DNA of 64,000 bases from Halieaceae bacterium (lineage in GTDB: Bacteria > Pseudomonadota > Gammaproteobacteria > Pseudomonadales > Halieaceae). A model generated the notes under the pieces. The model had not been told where the DNA came from. It was given only the letters and a program-made list of their open reading frames with translations, and did not search any database. The first letter of the stretch is position 1, and the number at the start of each line of letters is the position of its first letter. The position numbers and the translations under genes were made by a program. Below are positions 62,082 to 64,000 of the stretch, piece by piece. The stretch is from positions 1-64,000 of the forward strand of contig CACOYM010000004.1 of NCBI GenBank assembly GCA_902631395.1, read 5' to 3'.

Positions 62082-62855
62082 ATGAAAAAAGTCGAAGCCA
62101 CCTCTTTTGTAATGAGTTATCTTGAGGCCTGGAACGAGCGGGATGCCGGTTCCGTTACGGAGCATCTTTGTCCCAACGGACACTACATTGATGAGGTGTT
62201 TCAGCAGCAGATCAGTAGAGAGGCATTGTTTGAAGAATTGGTCGACTATTTCCAAAGCGACCATTATTTCTATGACGTCACAGGCGATATCCTGACCAAC
62301 GGCAAAACCATCGCATTTCAGTACTGTGCCAAGCCTATGGCGCCAGATAGTCGGAAGGAAATTTGGCACGGCGCCGAGTTCATTACGCTTCGTGGGAACT
62401 CGGCACTGGAGATTCGCGACTACTATCAGGCGCGCGTTAGCCTGTCACGCAGCCCGCGAGGTGACGACACAGCCAGATATATGAAGTCTGGTTTGCGCGA
62501 GGAGACGATGGCGCAACTACTAGAGGCGCTGGAAAGCCTAATGGTGGAACGACAGCTGTATTTAGACCCGGAGCTGTCTCTGCCCAAACTGGCCGATTAC
62601 CTAGACACGACCGTGAACCATGTTTCGCAAACCATTAACGCTGGTTTGCAGACGACCTTTTTCGATTATATCAATCAGAAGCGGGTGGAGGCGGCGATCA
62701 AGCTGATGCAGTCAGAGTCCAGCTCCCGGGAAGCGATTCTCGATATTGCATTGGAGGTTGGTTTCAACTCGACCTCAACTTTTTATAACGCGTTTCGCAA
62801 GGTCACTGGGCAGACGCCCGGTGCTTACCGTCAGCGGATGTTGTCAAAAGCTTGA
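62082..62855 (+). CDS. Fusion regulator: NTF2/SnoaL-like domain plus AraC-type DNA-binding domain
   Basis: A 257-residue protein with an unusual two-domain layout. The N-terminal half (about 1-125: EATSFVMSYLEAWNERDAG, then EIWHGAEFITLRGN) reads as an NTF2/SnoaL cone-shaped ligand-binding fold rather than the cupin of classic AraC proteins. The C-terminal half is the AraC double helix-turn-helix, with LPKLADYLDTTVNHVSQTIN and ILDIALEVGFNSTSTFYNAF, and the closing RKVTGQTPGAYRQRM. It would bind a small hydrophobic or aromatic ligand and control the adjacent genes. The ATG at 62082 is taken as start. It is divergent from the membrane protein and converges on the glutamine-synthetase-like gene. 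Confidence 0.8.
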   Translation: MKKVEATSFVMSYLEAWNERDAGSVTEHLCPNGHYIDEVFQQQISREALFEELVDYFQSDHYFYDVTGDILTNGKTIAFQYCAKPMAPDSRKEIWHGAEFITLRGNSALEIRDYYQARVSLSRSPRGDDTARYMKSGLREETMAQLLEALESLMVERQLYLDPELSLPKLADYLDTTVNHVSQTINAGLQTTFFDYINQKRVEAAIKLMQSESSSREAILDIALEVGFNSTSTFYNAFRKVTGQTPGAYRQRMLSKA

Positions 62856-62860
62856 GAGGT

Positions 62861-64000
62861 TCAGAGTGCCCTGAGGTACCAGGCATAATCTAGGTCTGGG
62901 ACCTCGGAGTGATAGGCATTGCTCTCGCCTTGCCGGATGGCGGCATAAATTTGCGCGAATTCCTCACCGAAATAGCCAGGTAAAATCTCGCTGCCGGCAA
63001 ACAATTCAATCGCTTTATCAACACGAGCTGGCAGTGTGGTCTCGTCTTCCGACAAGTCAGCATCCCGTGGCACCGGCTCTCCGGGGTCGATAGCGGCTCG
63101 TAGCCCATAGTGAATACCTGCCAGGACTGCCGCCAGCACCAAATAGGGGTTGGCCTCTGCTCCCGCCACCCGGTGCTCAATACGTCGGTTATGCTCGGTC
63201 GATCGTGGAACACGTAATGCAACCTCGCGATGATCGTATCCCCAACTTTTCCCTGAGGGTGCCAATGCGCCAGCTCTGAACCGCCGATAGGAATTGGCGT
63301 GAGGTGCGAAGCAGAGCATGGATTCATCCAGGAGCCTACCCAGCCCACCAACGGCATGGCGTAGGCGTGGCATCAGGCGTGGTGGTTCCACCGGGTCGGG
63401 ATCCGCAAAGACATTAGTGCCCTCTTTGTCGTAGACACTGGCATGAATGTGCATGCCGCTACCGGCCAATTCACCAAAAGGCCTCGCCATGAACGTAGCG
63501 CCGTAACCGTGTTTTCTGGCTACGCCCTTCACAATGCGTCTGAGCAGGAGCGCGTGAGTGCCGGCAACTACCGCGTCGGCTTGATGTAGCGTGTTGATTT
63601 CCCATTGCCCCGGGGAGAACTCGCTGTGCAGTGTGGTCAGCGGCACCCCCTGAAGCTCGCTAGCGATTCTAACGTCGTCCAAAAAGGCATCGCAGTCGAA
63701 AAGGTCATCGGCCATGCAGTATTGGATGCCTTGCTGCTCGAGATTTGTGCCGGGGATGTTGCCTTTCAAGGGCATCGGGCGGCGATCGTCAGTATTTGCA
63801 AGAAGATAGAACTCCAACTCTGTCGCGACCGTCGCCGAGAGGCCGTCTGCGTGGTAGCGGGCGAGCACATTTTCCAATGGCTGCCGGGGATCTACCCAGT
63901 CCAATTCGCCGTTGTCCTGGGTGTAGGCCACCATGATTTGTGCGACTGGGGAGTCATACCAGGGTGCCGGCGCGAGCGTTCCCGAGATGGGCAGGATGAT
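62861..64000 (-). CDS. Glutamine synthetase family protein, gamma-glutamylamine (PuuA-like) synthetase, cut at window edge
   Basis: The last 379 codons of a ligase that joins glutamate to ammonia or to an amine such as putrescine. Open sequence continues to the window end (ISGTLAPAPWYDSPVAQIMV), so the start lies beyond it. Metal and nucleotide motifs are ATELEFYLLAN, SGMHIHASVYDKEG, the loop HANSYRRFRAG, and RSTEHNRRIEHRVAGAEANP. This late region follows the gamma-glutamylpolyamine synthetase (PuuA) group more than GlnA, since it lacks the tyrosine adenylylation loop of GlnA. With the SpdH-like dehydrogenase and agmatinase it suggests polyamine use. The stop is 6 nt from the regulator stop. 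Confidence 0.85.
   Translation of the reverse strand: MILPISGTLAPAPWYDSPVAQIMVAYTQDNGELDWVDPRQPLENVLARYHADGLSATVATELEFYLLANTDDRRPMPLKGNIPGTNLEQQGIQYCMADDLFDCDAFLDDVRIASELQGVPLTTLHSEFSPGQWEINTLHQADAVVAGTHALLLRRIVKGVARKHGYGATFMARPFGELAGSGMHIHASVYDKEGTNVFADPDPVEPPRLMPRLRHAVGGLGRLLDESMLCFAPHANSYRRFRAGALAPSGKSWGYDHREVALRVPRSTEHNRRIEHRVAGAEANPYLVLAAVLAGIHYGLRAAIDPGEPVPRDADLSEDETTLPARVDKAIELFAGSEILPGYFGEEFAQIYAAIRQGESNAYHSEVPDLDYAWYLRAL

Noticed and set aside
1-64000. tRNA, rRNA, CRISPR array, insertion sequence or prophage
   Set aside because: I found no cloverleaf, rRNA segment, regularly spaced repeat or transposase/integrase motif by reading both strands.

Overview
The window looks like the chromosome of a heterotrophic marine gammaproteobacterium, possibly of the OM60/NOR5 (Halieaceae) or SAR92 type. 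This is an inference from gene content: a TonB-dependent receptor next to a TPR-sulfotransferase, BCCT and sodium:solute symporters, DMSP-demethylase-like and carnitine genes, and several 2-oxoglutarate/Fe(II) oxygenases. I see no rRNA, tRNA, CRISPR array, integrase or complete mobile element. The content is mostly catabolism of small osmolyte-like and amine-like compounds, with one signalling island.

Region 1 (1-12.1 kb): a partial MFS gene, a homocysteine S-methyltransferase and a decayed RND-pump tail on the minus strand. A long plus-strand run follows: sodium/solute symporter, Gfo/Idh/MocA dehydrogenase, aldo/keto reductase, SyrP-type TauD oxygenase, BCCT transporter, SDR, quinone-reductase-like enzyme and a lipoprotein carboxylesterase. 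Region 2 (12.1-25.4 kb): an exported M20 peptidase, then a carnitine block (gamma-butyrobetaine-hydroxylase-like enzyme, BKACE cleavage enzyme, L-carnitine dehydrogenase) and a glycerophosphodiesterase. An isopenicillin-N-synthase-like oxygenase, an exported phosphodiesterase, and an MFS/GMC choline-dehydrogenase-like/shortened BCCT-like trio complete it. The set suggests turnover of choline, carnitine and related compounds.

Region 3 (24-32.7 kb): a serine hydrolase, a phytanoyl-CoA-type oxygenase and a flavoprotein on the minus strand, divergent from a TonB-dependent receptor that ends in a strong terminator and is followed by a TPR-sulfotransferase. Region 4 (33.1-37.8 kb): a class III adenylate cyclase converges on a minus-strand operon of a periplasmic TonB-C-terminal protein plus SiaA-, SiaC- and SiaB-like partner-switching proteins. 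In Pseudomonas this switch controls a diguanylate cyclase; here the neighbouring cyclase is a different class. Region 5 (38-46.3 kb): a decayed METTL27-like methyltransferase, a Tat-signal aminotransferase broken by one base in a run of eight G, an alpha/beta hydrolase, a P450, an agmatinase-cupin pair, a gene-poor stretch containing a 42-residue membrane protein that standard length cut-offs would miss, and dinB.

Region 6 (46.4-52.6 kb): a GST, a DmdB-like acyl-CoA ligase convergent with a DmdA-like demethylase, and a SulP-Usp pair. Region 7 (52.7-64 kb): a spermidine-dehydrogenase-like Tat flavoprotein coupled to a GFA-family protein, a membrane protein of ferric-reductase type, two tandem phytoene-dehydrogenase-like flavoproteins coupled to a folate-binding GcvT/DmdA-family protein, an NTF2-like/AraC fusion regulator, and a glutamine-synthetase-family (gamma-glutamylamine synthetase type) gene cut by the window edge.
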